Part shown: positions 44,393-57,028 of the stretch, piece after piece
How the letters are laid out: every line of letters starts with the position of its first letter
Position numbering within the stretch: the first letter of the stretch is position 1
DNA from: Phycomyces blakesleeanus NRRL 1555(-)
Lineage: Eukaryota > Mucoromycota > Mucoromycetes > Mucorales > Phycomycetaceae
Direction of reading: 5' to 3'
Length of the DNA: 64,000 nucleotides
Assembly (NCBI RefSeq): GCF_001638985.1
Contig: NW_017265142.1
Coordinates: 62,001-126,000, forward strand
Position numbers and translations under genes: made by a program
The notes under the pieces: generated by a model
Seen by the model: only the letters and a program-made list of their open reading frames with translations
Databases searched by the model: none
Told to the model about the DNA's origin: nothing

Positions 44393-47300
44393 GATTGACT
44401 TGTAAAACATACCAATTTATTATTGAACAAATAAATATCAAATTATTTCTATATATGTGTGTGTGTGTATTTGTACGTTTTTTTTCTAAGAAAGAACAAA
44501 GAAGTGCATATACTATATATTATCCATAGAAAACTTTTGATTTCCACATATGAAGTCTATGGATGACAATTATTCTAAAGGCTTATACGCTGTAAGTAAT
44601 ACTAGATTCTCCACATCTTCAACATATGTACAAATATTCTTTATCTATCTTGATGATCGCCATTTGGACATCATTGTCAATTTATGTGCTCCTCAAAAAT
44701 AAGCCAAGCCTTTGAATAAATGATTGTATTATAGTTAATAAGAGGATATGTCATATCATAGAGTCAGGAAAGGAAGGGACGAGGAAGCGAGAAAGATTTT
44801 TACTTGCATGCAGGTCTAAAATACCAATCTATTTTAAAAAGCGTACGTATATAAATCCATTCTACCAAACATACGCACCCAGTTCTCTCTCACTTCTTTG
44901 ACTATTGTGTCTCTATCATTTTGATACAGACAAAAGTGCAGCGAGTCAAGCGCCCGCTCCCCCCTCTTTACCGCATGGACTCTCGATTGAGATTAGTAAT
45001 AGACGATTGCACTGAATTTTTGGAACACTGGCTCTTGATAAATATATCTTTTTGTACTGATTTATCGCAAAAGGCTTATAGTCAAATGATTTGATATAGT
45101 TTTTATCGCTTAAAATTATACTTTTGTTCCCACCCGGTGAGATGGCAAGATTCTAGTCTACTTTATTTAGATTTATCATTGGTCTGATTGATTGGGATGG
45201 GAGTATTTGATTTGATATTGTTTTCTGTAGATTATACCTACTTACGAGTGTGAAGTTTGGTTATTTTTGAAGGCTGTTGCTGTTAACTTTTTGTTGATTT
45301 TTTTTGCTAGCAAGCTTGATTACAGCTACAGACCGCGAAATATTTTCCTTTTTCAAATTTCCTGAATCACCTTAATATATTCTATCCTTATGACTATGTA
45401 TGTATTTTAGAGGAAGGATAGTTCTAAAGTCTATCCAATTTTATTTTGAGCGGGCAAATGAAAACAAAGAACTCACAATTGACCTTCGAGAATATCAAAG
45501 TTATAGCTGTTTACCATAGACAGTACCAAATTTATACTTTCTATCCTAATCAGAAGGTGTGCTACACAGTGCTACTGAATAAAAAATTTATACAAAGTCT
45601 ACTCCAGAGGACAATAGTGAATGCATACTATTGGACCCAGCTCAACAAACTAAAATTCGATGAGCCAAGCGAGCACAAACACTCCTCAAAGACGGGTATA
45701 GTCTTATATTTAAGCTACGAATATGGATAGTACTCAATAGTCGGTGACTTTCGCGCTTTCTGTTCTGACCCTAGTAATAACAATATACGTGTTAAGTGTA
45801 TTTTAACTACTGCCTTCTTTTAAAACAGCTTAGTTATATATTGCTGCAAAATAGCCTTATTATTATTATTTATTATGTCAAGTAACTAGGATTTGGTTAA
45901 GTGTGTAGTTGATATTCATTTCTTGAACTCAGAAAATTCTTTAGTTTTTGTATTTTGAGCGTTTAAGTCATATTGCCTATTAATATAGAAACTCCTTGTA
46001 ATAAATGTTTTGTTATCAGCGTTCAATCAAATTCTTTTAGGAGCTGCTGTTTCTTCATGGAGACTATATAATGAAATAAGAAAACGATTCAACTGAGTCC
46101 ATACATATACTCTTCAAAGTGTATGCCAAATTAACCTAAAACCAGCCTTATAATAAACTAATAAATAAATAAAATAACAACTCACATCAGGAGGGCCAAT
46201 CTACATCATCCGGACTAGTATCTTCAATATATGCTTTCAAACCAACACATGTGTGCTCCACAATTCAAGCGTATAGCATGTATTGTCAATATTCACAGCC
46301 CAATATAAAAACATCAATTAAGCTCCCCAAGACAGTCAAGCACAAGGCTAAAACTAAAAAAAAATACAATACAATACAATTACATTGTCTGCCCAAAATT
46401 CTAGTAATAGATTTTTTATTACTTTGATGATATTTAAGAATATTAAATTCATCATGGTATCTCTTGAACTCAAAAACAATTCGTTTTTTCTAACTAATTC
46501 CAAAAGGAGCCAAACCAATGTTTTCCTCTTAAAGCTTTTATATTCAATAATTGAGGACCTATAGTTCCCTCGATGAAATGAATGTTCATACTTCCTTGCA
46601 CCCGGTTTGAATTTCAGTAATTTTTTAAGATATATAACTATTGTCATATTCGTATCCAAATATAAGATTTCTCAATAGTTCTCTTTTCCAAGTTGGTCTT
46701 AAAGAAGCTTATTTTCTGTAATTGTATTCTCGGGAGTATTGATAGGAACACTGAGATTTAGCAAATTATTATTCGTGATTTCTTTGGACGAGTTAAGAAA
46801 CAATTTGAATGCGAATATTTTTACGATCCATCCTATAATATAGTTTGTTTTGGCAGAGGTAAAAAAAAAGAGTTTTTTTAAGGTAGTCTTGATAGATAGT
46901 CAATATATTCAAAAAAGGGATCTTCTCTCGGGTGTATTGCCCACGTATTATATTAGAGTCAATTCTTTTGATCTAAAACGAGGTAGACCGGCTGCCCCCG
47001 TTGGAACAGTTTAAGAAGCAATAATCATACTATTCGTCTAAGGTTATTTAAATATCTGAAACTGTAACAAAAACAAAAATGACCCATACAACAATTGAGA
47101 ACCTTGGTTCAAATGAAATAGTAATAATCGCACTTGATGTTTAGTTTCTTTTTTCTTTATTTAATACTTTGAATATACTCATATTCTAACATTTATGATA
47201 ATACTTCTTCCTAAAGTTTATTATATGGTCTTTATACTGTTATCAATTTTAAGTATTCACTACCCGTTTGCACTACCCGTTTCTCTAAAGTTATTAAAGC

Positions 47301-47732
47301 CTTTTATATTTTTATAATTGTTTTGATACCCAGAAGTCCTCTTGCATGAATTCGATTGCTATATGGTGTGCCATTTTATTTCTAACTTTAGCTACTTCTC
47401 TACTGTTTATTTCAATTGGGCATAAAATTACCATCGTATATAGTATATGCATAATAATATGTATATGATGATGGCAAGAATGTTTCTGATATCATTGAGT
47501 TATTTAAAATCTCTGGTGTCTTTGAAGTGTCTACAGCCCCTGTAGCCCTTAAAGCATCTAGAATCTTCCAAGCCTTTAAAGTCTCTTAAGCTTTTAAGGT
47601 TTTCAATGCTGCTAAATTATTTGAATTATCTGATGTTTTTGATACAGTCAAAGCTTTATTTAATAAAAAATTAAATTTTCATTGTTTTTTTTTTTAAAAA
47701 AAATTAAATAGCAATTTAATTTTCAATCATTA
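44393..47732. other. Long intergenic stretch, no gene seen
   Basis: About 3.3 kb of AT-rich DNA. A 94-codon open frame at 45,446-45,730 has no start context, family or splice structure to support it. A short ACAAT pentamer array lies at 46,364-46,381. Around 47,470-47,670 a plus-strand reading VSDIIELFKISGVFEVSTAP with one stop looks coding-like but is not recognised. Likely holds old element debris. Confidence 0.4.
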
Positions 47733-48023
47733 TTAGAGCATCCACAGTGGTATGTGTAACTAAAATAATTACGTAAAATAAAAAAGCCGCATTTAAAAGA
47801 GATAATTTAGACCACCCACAACGGTCTGGGTAAAATTAGCAGTGTATGTAAAAAAGCCCTGGATGTTTTTGTGAATTGTTAAATTTAAAAAGACGGTAAT
47901 TATTATTGAGAAATAATCAGTTAAAACTTTTAGTTAAGCAATCCGCTGGGGATGAAAAATCTAAATTTCCTGTCTAAATTAACATTCTTGTTAAATTTAC
48001 ACAGACCGCTGTGGATGCTCTAA
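47733..48023. mobile_element. 291-bp MITE with TTAGAGCATCCACAG termini
   Basis: The left end reads TTAGAGCATCCACAGTGG (47,733-47,750), and the right end is its inverted copy with one change (complement TTAGAGCATCCACAGCGG, 48,006-48,023). Similarity continues inward over TGTGTAA. The termini resemble the GAGCATCCACA ends of PIF/Harbinger- or hAT-related MITEs known in plants, but the superfamily is not proven. No coding frame. It lies about 0.9 kb upstream of MEX67. Confidence 0.8.
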
Positions 48024-48935
48024 GAGCTAGACTCTGTTAGAGAATCCTTTGACAGTCCTGGACGGTATACAAAAGATCGAGCCCGTTGACGTCGCAATAT
48101 CAAATTTGAGAGAAGCCCTACCTGTACTGAATTATACCTCTGTCTATGCCTCTATCTCTATCAACTACATTCTTGTTAACAATGCGAGACTATATATACA
48201 TTTGATATTTCTTTCCTCTCTGTTCTTTTTAGTTTTTGGGTCAAAGACTTTCGTATTCATTACTCTTACACTCCTTTAAATTACCATTTTACTCAATATT
48301 ACACCACATTTAGAGCCAATCTAGTGTATGTATATATAATCTAACATATTAATAATGTAATTATTCAGTATATTATATTATATATTCATTTTTTCTCTTT
48401 AGCCTCAGTAATATATCATCTCTACTTTCGATGTTATCGACAAAAACAATACGATTATATTGTTTGTCAGGATGCCGATAAGCAATTCTTTTTTTTTTCT
48501 TTTTCTTGTTTTGGATATGAATATTCTGTATTTGCATTGAATTGTGTAGTTTGTAATTTTCGATGGTTCCTCCTAATTATTGCTGATATATATATATGTG
48601 CGTGTGTGTGTTTGTGTGTATATATAAAAGAGATAAATAGACAGAAAGAAGTTGACCAGTAATTTAAGGATCTTTTTAATTCAAGTGACTGCCTCGTGAC
48701 TTTGAAATAAATTTAACTGAGAAGAAGAAAAAAAAAAGCTTCTTTAGGTAATTTAAATTATTTCTTCATATACTTTTATATATATATATATATCTTACAT
48801 ATATTATTATTATTTTAAAGAAAAGAAAAGAAAAAGACGAAGCAAACCACAAGGAATCAAGTCCAATTCCACTTATTTCTCTTTCTCTTTAATTTTAAAA
48901 ATAATAATAATAATAATAATAATAATAGTAAAATC

Positions 48936-51255
48936 ATGGCAACAAATCCAATCAGCACACCGAAACCAGCAAGCAAAGGACTCGCCGGCATGTTCGGCTT
49001 TCCTGTCAAATCAGACAACAACCCGATCACTGACGGAGCACCGATTGTGTTCAATATCCCTTCTACAACTTTCATAAAGCCCGGGGATTCGATGGATGTT
49101 TCGAATGGTAGTTCTGGAGGTGGCTCATGGAAGACAATTAAGCGAAGCGCCAAACCAGAAAAGTCCTTGACCTCAAAAGTTCGCGCGGCTGGCAAAAATG
49201 CAATTATTTCAGTTGCTGGTGAAGCACAAAAGCCTATTGTCCCAAAGGCAACTATCATTGAAAAAGACGAAGACATTTCAATGGGATTTGGATCTTCTGG
49301 CTCAAAATCTAAAAGAAGATTGTGAGTATTTTACAACTTGAACATTTTACTATTATAATAAGGAAAAATGACTCTTTTATTATTACAATTCCTATCAAGT
49401 TAAAAAAAAGAGAGAGCCAGAACCAGACAAGTATTATACCTTATATTGACGTTTTTTTTTCGTAATTTTTGTAGTACACCTTATGGAAATCGTAAATCTA
49501 AAAAGAATGCAGACGCAAAGATGGAGCTTGCTCCCGAAAAGAGAGTCGACGTTCTTGTAAGTAAAGTAACAAGGAATAAATAAGAGAAAGAATAGACACA
49601 AAAAAAACATTCTGGCTCTCATATTTATTATGGTCCCTGTACTTATATATATATATATATAAATAAATACTTTCTAAATACCTGTAATTATCTCTGTGTG
49701 TGTGTGTTCTTGTAGGTCGCTGGATATGAACCAAATACCGAGACCAGTCTGATCCCCTTTTTAAAGAAAAGATCAAAGAAGATCTGGGATCCTATTAATG
49801 CGTTGTTTGACCAAGGACAGATGCTATTGACTGTGGAAGATGCCAATATTGCTCACTCGATTGTTCGTCTCAATGGATACAGTTTTGGAAAGGGACAACT
49901 CCAGATCCGCCTTTTCAAGGACCCCCCACCTTCCGAAGCAACACCCTTTGGTACACCTGAAGGGCCTACAAAGGATACCAAACTCACGACTATCGACTCT
50001 ATGCGCCTTTTCTTGCGTTCTCGCTGGGATGCCGAGAACCGATTCCTCAACCTGGACAACATGGCCGCAGACCCGATCCTGAAAAAGGCAGCCATCCGAC
50101 CTCCTGGCGTGCGTGGATCCAATGAATTTGTTGGACCAGCCCTGATAAAGCTTGCGGGTGAGATGTTTGAGGACATCAATGCCTTGTCTTTGGCGGACAA
50201 CAAGCTTGTGGATGTCAGACAGATCTCAACTCTGACCCAGTTTTTGCCGACTCTCAAGAAACTGTCCTTCAAGGACAATCAGATCAAGACCTACGAAGCA
50301 ATCAAGCCTTTGAGTGGATCTGGAAAGCTTGAGCAGCTTGAGGAACTGTTGCTGGTCGGAAACCCCTTGCGCGAGTCTGAGCTGAAGCAGCGCGGCAATC
50401 TTCGCAGTTACATGATCAACATGATCAAATTGTTTCCTTCCTTACATATGCTGGATCTCGAGACTGTGGACCTTACGGTGGATGAGGCAGCTGCGGTGTT
50501 GAAGAAGGCCAATATTTTGCCTATCCGGGTGGCTCCTAGCTTCTTTGAAGATGAACACACAAGGGCCACCACATTTGCGTTCCTTGAACGATACCTGAGT
50601 TTGTTTGACACTGATCGGTTAGCACTCAGGCCATTCTACAACGGCTCTTCCATGTTTTCGATGGTAACTAACCTCAAGATCCAAAAAGAGCAAAAGGTAC
50701 GTCGAAAAGATAAGAAGAAGATGATGGACGATGATTTTGCGACTGTGACCTGGGCATCTATGAACAGAAACCTACTGTTATCCAAGAACTCGAGTAAGTA
50801 CATCAATAAATCGATAAATAAATAAATAAAGATATATACATACACATATATTTATCTTTATCTTTCTTTTTTGTCTTTTTATAGAAACCCCCGGTAGCAA
50901 ATTGATTAGTGGTCAAGAGGAAATTGTTCATACTCTTGCACGTTTGCCAAATACAATCCATGACCTTTCTAGCTCAGAAGACTTTGTTGTGGATGCTGTC
51001 CAGACTCCATATGGTCTGATGGTCAGTGTTCACGGTGAATTCAAGCAAGACAGTGCAGGCGTCATTCTGTACTCGTTTGACCGTAACTTCTTGCTTGGTC
51101 CTTCTGCAGACATGTCGACAGGATTGCCATTCACAATTCTGTCAGACATGCTGTGTGTTCGCGACCATGCCGGCAACAAATGTGCCAATGACAAGAGTTT
51201 CAAGTACTCTAATGTAATTGTGCGCTACCAATCACTCACTCAACCCTTAATGTAA
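48936..51255 (+). CDS. MEX67: Mex67/NXF-type mRNA export receptor (638 aa, 4 exons)
   Basis: The protein carries mature mRNPs through nuclear pores, normally as a heterodimer with Mtr2/NXT1. Exons: 48936-49321, 49475-49556, 49716-50793, 50885-51255, GT-AG introns, frame closes at TAA. Domains in order: a basic Gly/Ser-rich N-terminus; an RRM-like domain (157-223; VDVLVAGYEP, IWDPINALFDQGQMLLTVED, GQLQIRLF); leucine-rich repeats (about 285-395; INALSLADNKLVDVRQISTL, LKKLSFKDNQIKTYEAI, LEELLLVGNPL); and an NTF2-like domain (about 440-630; LERYLSLFDTDRLALRPFYN, FVVDAVQTPYGLMVSVHGEF, FDRNFLLGPSADM, LSDMLCVRDHAG). The C-terminal UBA/TAP-C domain that normally follows is absent: translation stops about 20 residues after the NTF2-like core, and no UBA-like exon is seen in the next 400 bp. 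MATNPISTPKPASKGL is the chosen start (first ATG). Confidence 0.92.
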
Positions 51256-53130
51256 AATATATGTGTATTTCAATTTATCTATATATCTATTTGTGTGTGT
51301 ATGGGGGCGGATAAATCAATTAATAATAATCCTTTTTGCTGTTGTTGCTGTGAGTAACTAAATATATATATATATATATACTATATAATATATTCGTTAC
51401 TTATTATCTTTTGGAGGCTTTGAAACCAAGTCAATGAAAGGGGAGGATATTAGATAGGTAGAAGAAAAGGCGGGTAATGAAGACTAGAATGAAATCCGGG
51501 GATCGGGTTCGTTCCTGGATAAGTCGCTGCTTTAATTAAACCTTTTTAAAAATGTTATATTCATTTTTGGATCAAAAAAATAAAATAAAAAAAGAGTGTT
51601 TGAATGAGTCACTGAACATATCAAGGTTAAGAAAAGAGTATCCGAGTATTGAGTGAATTTGATAATAAAGAATTGCTGTTTTGGACACTAGTATCTTGGT
51701 CAATTTACTTGGCTATAAGTATCTAATAGTAATTTAAGTACATAGACTTTCAGTTGTGGTGCAATCTATTCCAACAAGAGCTACATTTTTTTTTGAGGGG
51801 GTATCTTGTAGGATAAAAGAAGTCTGGTAATGTACTATAATATATGATAATGCAAAATCAGATATATCAAATATAGACTACATTTGTATGGCTTTATTTT
51901 TGGTTTCTTTTATTGTACATTTTTAAGATAATAAAGAATGTAATGTAATGTGATGTGATGTGATGTGATATATTTGTAGTGTAGTGTGATTCCAATAAGC
52001 TTTCTTTCTTGCCCTCGTGTAATTGATTTCTAATGACTATACCTATCTCGATCTACTACTTAATGGTTTTTTTTGTAAAAGTGTATATAAGTAAAAAAAG
52101 GAAACAAGGTTATTCCGGTGACCTCAATCTATTGAATATATACATTTTTTAGTGAGTCAAAATAAACATGTATTTATGCATTCTTTAAACTCTATCCCCA
52201 GAATATCACAAGATATTTATACCAAGACATCTTTACTCACCAAATATATATATATATAAGCAATTAATGTTTAATGATCGTTGTCTTGGCTAAGATACAC
52301 GATAAATCAATACCAAAATACAAATCTCAATATTCATATATTCATATATTCATGTAAATTGGTTAAAGGATATACAGGTATCTCTATAGACACATTTCAT
52401 TGGTGTTTGTGTATGTGAAATGTTACTAGCCCGTAAAATATTGATGACCAATATACAAAAGGAAATCAAATAGGATTGAGTCTAGATTTGACTATATATA
52501 TATTTGGCTTGAAGACACACTTGAAGAAAATTGGCTTGGTGCCTTTAAGAAGTTATACAATTATAAGAAATGATTTAGTTCTTTGTTTTGTTTGTATATG
52601 CATTTAGAATCTACACATAAGAATAAATAAAGTATTCAAGCGTGTAGGCAGCCTTTATTAGATTGCTTTTGATAATAATATTCACTCGTACAGTGTAATA
52701 GATATTGATATTGAGCTTTAATATTATTTGATCAGGTAGACTTTATTTTTTAAGAATAATAAATAATAATGCATGTGAAATACTATTTGACTCTCCCTTT
52801 TCTTTGGTTATTCTATTGTTTTCTATTTGATATGCAACAGAAATTATGAGTCCAAAAGCAAAAAATATATATATATATATATATATATTATTATTATTAA
52901 CTTGTTCACATAGTACTTAAATAAGGTCAAGCATCACGCTTTGATGTTGCAATAGACATACACATTATATATTTATTATATATAAAAATCTATCTAAAAT
53001 ATTATTGCCTGGAGAAATATAAAGGCTGTATTTTAACCCGCGAATCCCATTTACCCAATAAATAAATAAATATACACTATGGAATCTTGAGGAAGAGAGA
53101 GTCTGTGTATATACTCTGGAAATTGTATTA
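51256..53130. other. Intergenic stretch, no gene seen
   Basis: AT-rich DNA of about 1.9 kb with (TA)n runs near 51,364-51,380 and 52,866-52,888. A pentamer array (TGTAA/TGTGA) lies at 51,938-51,970. No supported gene. Confidence 0.45.
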
Positions 53131-53224
53131 CTGTATTTCCGCTGTCAATTGGTCACCTTTTTTAGCCTCAATTTCGCTAGCTTGAGTGCCCCTAAAATTT
53201 GCTTTTTTTTTCGTTGAGGTGGAA

Positions 53225-53313
53225 AGAGTCCAAGAGTCCAAGAGTCCAAGAGTCCAAGGATTGGGCTTTCCGATTGGCAATAGGCTCTTTCATTTTTTTT
53301 GTGGACTCTTGGA

Positions 53314-53363
<50 letters not shown>
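53225..53363. repeat. AGTCCAAG octamer repeats, inverted copy and T48 tract
   Basis: Four tandem octamers (53,225-53,256) are followed 45 bp later by the inverted word GGACTCTTGGACC (53,304-53,316), so a short hairpin can form, and then by 48 uninterrupted T residues. It sits just inside the left end of the TA-flanked element. Confidence 0.8.
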
Positions 53364-53522
53364 CATTCAGGCGAAGTCCAAAAGTCCTGTTTAATTTTTT
53401 AATGTTTTAGTTTGCCATGGCTGTCTCTAATTATAAAGGCCATTTCGTTTAGTAAGCTCACTTACGTGTCCCAATAGCAACAACATCCCAATATGATCAT
53501 TTACAGCCTTTATTTTTAATAG

Positions 53523-55074
53523 GTCATTTACTATTGCACGACACTGACAGTAACGAAGAGGGAATATTCAGTGATGAAGAGTTCGAAGTAAATCACAACG
53601 TCATCCTACCAAAATTACATATTCCTGTGCCGAACATTTCTGCTAAGGATTTGACTATAATTAATAAACGTGACTACAATAACGCGTTCCTGAATGCTTG
53701 TCAAGCAGCAGATTGGGACAATCGCGGAAATAAACGTCTGCTAACCATCATGGACACGTATAATTTACGGCCTATTGCATTGATCAACGATGATGTCGAA
53801 TACAATCCACTTACACACGAGAAAAATTTACATGCTTTCAAAAAGGACAGAATGAAAGTGTACCCCTTAGTTCCGAAACAAAGCCCATTTGAAGAGGCAA
53901 AAACGGTCCAGACAGCACCCATATCCCTTTACAGTGCCATCAGTACTGGATCACCTTATTTGCGACAACACATCATGAATTACACCTATATTGAACTTAC
54001 AAACGATATGCCTATGTTTTTAAATCAAGATTACTCAATCCACAAAAGTGTGAGGTATGCTTGCAGCCGAGCTTTGGCAGGATCGATCTTATTAAATGAA
54101 TCTACTGGGAAAGCGCTGCTTGTGAACTGTGTCGAGGTGTTTGGTCGAGGAAGAACTTTGGGTGCTCATCGATAATCATTTCGAACAAAAAATGGGGGAT
54201 CAATGTGTACCTCAATTCCTCCCGAAGACACAAAATACAAAAACGTATACCCCACAACAATAGCGGATGCGGATGGCACTGTGGTGATCCAGACACTCGG
54301 CTGTTGGATTTATCACATATAAGAACATATTCATATTGGGGTAGCTTAGTAGCTATCATCTTGTCAGCATATAAAATATATATAAACGATTAAGTAATCG
54401 TGCCAATAATTATTGCAGTTAGTACTGTAGATAATATCTTAAAGATCGTTAAGATAATTATATCATACTGCCGGGTAAACTGTGTCAGAGCTATATGGAG
54501 CTAATTTAGTAGGAAGTCCTAAAGCTCTAATGTAAAAGAGAAAAGAATAGCTAAGGGCTAAAGAAGTACAATTTATGACTTGATGTCAATTGTAACACCA
54601 ATACTAGTTGAGCAGTAAATACACTCTAATAATCAAATATAATAAAGGAAGAAAGCCTTAAGAAATTAAGACATAATGACAAGAGCAGATTGTGTTTTCT
54701 TATAAAAAGGGACACTTTTATTTATGAATAAAGAACATCTTATATACAGTCTCAAAGTATTTCTATACATCTTCATTTTCAAATATTATTATTTTCTATT
54801 ATTTTGTATCTAAAATACCACAGGCACGAAACTTGTAATTGGAACAAAAACGTTTAATCCATTAATCACTTCAAGTCTGCGTTTAGATGCACCTTTCAAC
54901 CCAAAAGTCAGACCAAGCGTCATGTCCTTTGACCTGAAAGACAGTTCCAAAGCAAAAACTACCACCATCTTCGTCAAGGAATCGGCTTGGAAAGAGGCAG
55001 CTGAAATTGCTCAAAACAACAATGCAGCATCCATTGCTTCCTATGATTTAATCTACCAATTACGCCAACTGTGA
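53523..55074 (+). pseudogene. Unrecognised ORF inside the TA-flanked element (two coding pieces)
   Basis: The first piece (53,523-54,172) starts after an acceptor-like TTTTTAATAG and reads an acidic start (HDTDSNEEGIFSDEEFE), then YNNAFLNACQAADWDNRG, IALINDDVEYNPLTHEKNLH, TAPISLYSAISTGSPYLRQH and CSRALAGSILLNESTGKALL. The second piece (54,824-55,074) follows an ACCACAG acceptor and reads TKLVIGTKTFNPLITSSLRL, then FFVKE-like TTTIFVKESAWKEAAEIAQN, ending YQLRQL and TGA. The 650 bp between them hold no coding-like sequence. They could be a long intron (a weak donor G|GTCGAG at about 54,149 fits the phase) or an insertion. I do not recognise the protein, and no catalytic motif is apparent. Confidence 0.45.
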
Positions 55075-55670
55075 ACTCGCTTCTTCAGGCTTACGCTCGT
55101 TAAAATTGCCATCAGATCGCATACTTATATGAACCTCATCACTAATGACACCAAGGTGACTATTGACAGTTTCAGGCACAAAAAAAAGTATACCATTCCT
55201 TGTCTCTTCGATTCCCTTAGCTTGATCATTGAAATAACAGAATAAGAAAAACGTAAGCTTTGTTAAAACTCCAAATTAGAAAATTGTTCCAAGAGCATAC
55301 TGCCTTGGAACAAATATGATAAATGGTTTTCGGCCTGCCATACTCATCGACAACAGTGCCATTTCCATCTTCATATATAAACTGAATACTGATGAAATTA
55401 TATTTTTTTTCCTTGCATAGTTGCAATAAAGAAGAAAAACTAGCACCAGGAAACACTATATTCGTTGTGGTATCCATATTACTCTGGGATCGGCACGTAC
55501 CAAACGTTTTTACATGGAAGACATTTATAAAAGGATATACGACAATGTCACAGGATTCTCGTCTCCCTGGTGTTGGAACGACTGCAAATTTATTAAGTGA
55601 CCAATTGAAATTTTTAAAAAAAAATGACCAAGTTTTTCCAAAAAGTGACCAGTTGACGGTGGAAATACAG

Positions 55671-57028
55671 TACAGTAAGAACAACCTTGTTTTATATAAT
55701 TAGATATATTTTTTGGTCTTATCGGCTGTTCCTGTGCCGGGGACCTTTTTTTTTTATTTATTTCTTTTTATGTACATATTCTGTTTGTAAGTGTCACATC
55801 TGAGTTACAATTATTATTATCTTTAAAACTTTATAGCCGCAAAAAAAAATTATATAGGTTCAGCATTGGTTAGTCCGTGTACCGAGCAATAGGAAACACA
55901 ATAGATAGATAGAAAGATATGTAGCTATTAGTATTACTATTGATAAAATCAATAGTCATATGTTGCCATGGTTATTGCTATTGTCTGGATAATGCAGTGG
56001 AGTTGGCTTGATTTTGAGTTTTTCATTATTAAAAAAAAAAAAAAAAGACGCAGCCAAATTAATGGCGTGTCATTTATGTACGTAGTTGAGTATGTACTTT
56101 TGCATATTTTCTTTCTTTTCTTTATATAGCCATTTTCATTAGAATGCCGGTAAAAGAGCCTTTTAAGATAATGTAGTAAAAAGGCATCATAAAAAAAATA
56201 GAAATGTAAAATAAAGAGGCCTAGACCAAAACTCTTATATTTATATTTTTATTTTTCTAGTTGTTGTTAATATTACCATTGGCCTCTAGACAAAATCTAA
56301 ATCAGATAACAAGAAGAGACCAGTAAAGAGCTATAATTTTCTATTTTGTCTTTGTGCCTATACTTAGCCATTTGATTGTTCTTTGGTCTGGTAATTTTAT
56401 TTTGTTCTAAAATGTACAAAATGACCCACCTTATCTACCATCTATATGCCTATATTTATACTGTCCTTTGTCCCTTGAAGTTAAATCTGTTATCTGATTG
56501 TTTTCATTATTCTCCTATAAACGTGGCAAATAATAAAAAGCTAAAGACATGCCAATGAACATTTATATATATATTTAAATGGAATTATTAATGATTATCT
56601 TGATTCCTGGATTCTGTTGTTGTTAAAAGTGTATACATTCTTTATTCTTATTTATTTATTTATTTATTAATTGATTAATTGATTAATGAATGTAGTATTA
56701 ATGTGAAAGCAGGTTTGATTTGTGCAATAAAAGAAAAACAAAAACAAAAAAAGGGTAGATTGTAAGATACACATTGCATTAAAATACATGAGTATATGGC
56801 AGTATAAGTAAGAAGGATATAGATAGATAGATAGATAGATAGATATAGATATAAAAGATGCTAAATAAGTAAGTAAGTAGGTAGGTAGGTAGGCAAATAA
56901 TAATAGATAATAGATAATAGGTAGAATTAATTTGTAGTTTGTAGTAAGTAGAGATGTAATAGTGATGATAGATTAATGCCAATGACAAATGATAGTGATA
57001 ATGATAATAATTAATAAGAATTTTTTTT
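55671..57028. other. Intergenic stretch, no gene seen
   Basis: AT-rich DNA with GATA-type microsatellite (about 56,818-56,845), TTTA repeats (56,648-56,668) and a run of A at 56,030-56,045. No supported gene. The 3' UTR of the diacylglycerol kinase gene lies in its right part. Confidence 0.45.

Larger units (their letters stand above)
53131..55670. mobile_element. 2.5-kb TA-flanked DNA element with ~30-bp terminal inverted repeats
   Basis: The left end CTGTATTTCCGCTGTCAATT (53,131-53,150) followed by GGTCACCTTTTT is an inverted copy, with four transitions, of the right end (complement CTGTATTTCCACCGTCAACT then GGTCACTTTTT, ending 55,670). Both ends are bordered by TA, the Tc1/mariner-type target. 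Subterminal TGACC words occur at 55,598, 55,625 and 55,646 on the right. The left subterminal part holds four 8-bp AGTCCAAG-type repeats and a run of 48 T (53,316-53,363). The interior carries a two-part ORF of unknown family. No DDE triad was recognised. Confidence 0.75.

Noticed and set aside
45446..45730. 94-codon plus-strand frame
   Set aside because: It lacks an ATG near the frame start with good context, has AT-driven composition and no recognised motif.
55226..55684. 152-codon minus-strand frame at the right end of the 53.1-55.7 kb element
   Set aside because: Its first third is the terminal inverted repeat. The remainder (from about 55,475) looks mildly coding-like but has no recognised family, so it is not listed as a gene.
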